This document shows positions 5,541 through 6,196 of a stretch of DNA of 6,196 nucleotides, in pieces; positions within the stretch are counted from its first letter, which is position 1; every line of letters begins with the position of its first letter. Made by a program: the position numbers and the translations under genes. The stretch lies in the NCBI GenBank assembly GCA_903933995.1, contig CAIZMD010000195.1:1-6196 (forward strand). Reading direction: 5' to 3'. The notes below the pieces were generated by a model that saw only the letters and a program-made list of their open reading frames with translations, was not told where the DNA came from and searched no databases. This stretch comes from an uncultured Bacteroidota bacterium (GTDB lineage Bacteria > Bacteroidota > Bacteroidia > Chitinophagales > Chitinophagaceae).

Positions 5541-6196
5541 ATGAAGAGTACATTTTTATGGTTGGCTGCTACTATTTTCAGCAGTCAATTAATTGCACAA
5601 GACAGTACCAGTTTCAAACAACTGGACCAAGTAATTGTAACAGCCAATCGTTTGCAACAAAAGCAAAGCAGTACGGGTAAAATGGTTACAGTAATTAGTC
5701 AGGAAACCCTGCAACGCAATGCGGGAAAGAACTTGTCAGAAATTATAAATTACCAAGCAGGTGTGTTTATCAATGGAGCTGGAAATAACCTAGGAACCAA
5801 TCCTGACGTTTATTTGCGTGGCTCTGGTTTGGGGAATACCTTGATCTTATTAGATGGTGTTCCTATGAATGATCCTTCCCAGATCAACAATACTTTTGAC
5901 CTGAACATGATTTCACTTGGAATGATTGAAAGGGTGGAGATTTTAAAAGGCGCGCAGAGTACCCTATGGGGTAGTGATGCAGTTGCCGGGGTTATCAATA
6001 TCATTACTAAAAAAGCTACCAATAATACGCAACACTTGAGTAGTTTATTGAGCTATGGTAGTTACCAAAATTTGCGTGGAAATATTGGACTCAATGGAGC
6101 TATTGGAAAACTAAGTTATCGCCTAGGCTATGACTTTACCAATGGAAAAGGATTTTCAACAGCCCATGATAGTACGGGCAAAAAAGATTTTGATCA
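5541..6196 (+). CDS. btuB: Vitamin B12 TonB-dependent outer-membrane receptor BtuB, N-terminal 218 residues (3' end outside the window)
   Basis: The visible part has a signal peptide (MKSTFLWLAATIFSSQLIA, cleavage about residue 19). A TonB box follows in QVIVTANR (30-37), very like the DTLVVTANR of E. coli BtuB. A complete plug domain spans about 45-157: NLSEIINYQAGVFI, VYLRGSG, LILLDGVPMNDPS, IERVEILKGAQSTLWGSDAV and GVINIITKK. The first barrel strands follow (LLSYGSYQNLRGNIG, LSYRLGYDF). No stop occurs before the window edge, so the gene is cut by the window and not necessarily broken. The cobalamin riboswitch directly upstream supports transport of cobalamin or another corrinoid with TonB and, typically, a BtuCDF permease. 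It lies 398 bases after another BtuB-like receptor, from which its plug differs at many positions, so this is not a recent duplication. The ATG at 5541 is the only start that gives a full signal peptide. Confidence 0.93.
   Translation, partial: MKSTFLWLAATIFSSQLIAQDSTSFKQLDQVIVTANRLQQKQSSTGKMVTVISQETLQRNAGKNLSEIINYQAGVFINGAGNNLGTNPDVYLRGSGLGNTLILLDGVPMNDPSQINNTFDLNMISLGMIERVEILKGAQSTLWGSDAVAGVINIITKKATNNTQHLSSLLSYGSYQNLRGNIGLNGAIGKLSYRLGYDFTNGKGFSTAHDSTGKKDFD

Overview
The window looks like a chromosomal segment from a member of the Bacteroidota, probably the class Chitinophagia (the class is a tentative call). The evidence is a 37-residue bTHX ribosomal protein, a DUF4286 protein, TonB-dependent receptors, A-rich start regions without clear Shine-Dalgarno sites, and several copies of the Bacteroidota -7 promoter element TAnnTTTG. 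The base composition is moderately AT-rich and no mobile element, tRNA, rRNA or CRISPR array was seen.

Left part (1-2071): the window opens inside a plus-strand class V PLP-dependent enzyme that is cut by the window edge. It seems to carry an export signal, of which only the hydrophobic part is visible. Facing it on the minus strand are two short nucleic-acid-binding protein genes: bTHX (1312-1425), which is short and easily missed, and the nucleoid protein HU (1516-1785). Each is followed by a hairpin whose single mismatch becomes a G-U pair only in minus-strand RNA, so both look like directional terminators. HU has a well-formed promoter at 1818-1848. Upstream of HU lies a non-coding stretch with a cluster of GGTTTCAGC-type repeats in alternating orientation that can fold into two hairpins (1887-2016).

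Middle (2072-3228): a minus-strand pair, exonuclease III (xth) and a DUF4286 gene 4 bases downstream, very likely forms one operon. A short divergent promoter region separates xth from the next plus-strand gene.

Right part (3229-6196): two TonB-dependent outer-membrane receptors of the BtuB type lie in tandem on the plus strand. The first (3229-5142) is complete. The second (5541 to the window end) is truncated by the window and is preceded by a textbook cobalamin riboswitch (about 5250-5425) plus a roughly 115-base leader that can fold in two alternative ways near the start codon. This marks the second receptor as the B12-regulated BtuB. The first has no riboswitch of its own, so its substrate and control are less certain. 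The right part is therefore most simply read as the start of a corrinoid-uptake locus continuing beyond the window.

Most of the window is ordinary conserved Bacteroidota gene content. The least explained element is the hairpin-repeat cluster at 1887-2016. No new multi-gene system could be supported.
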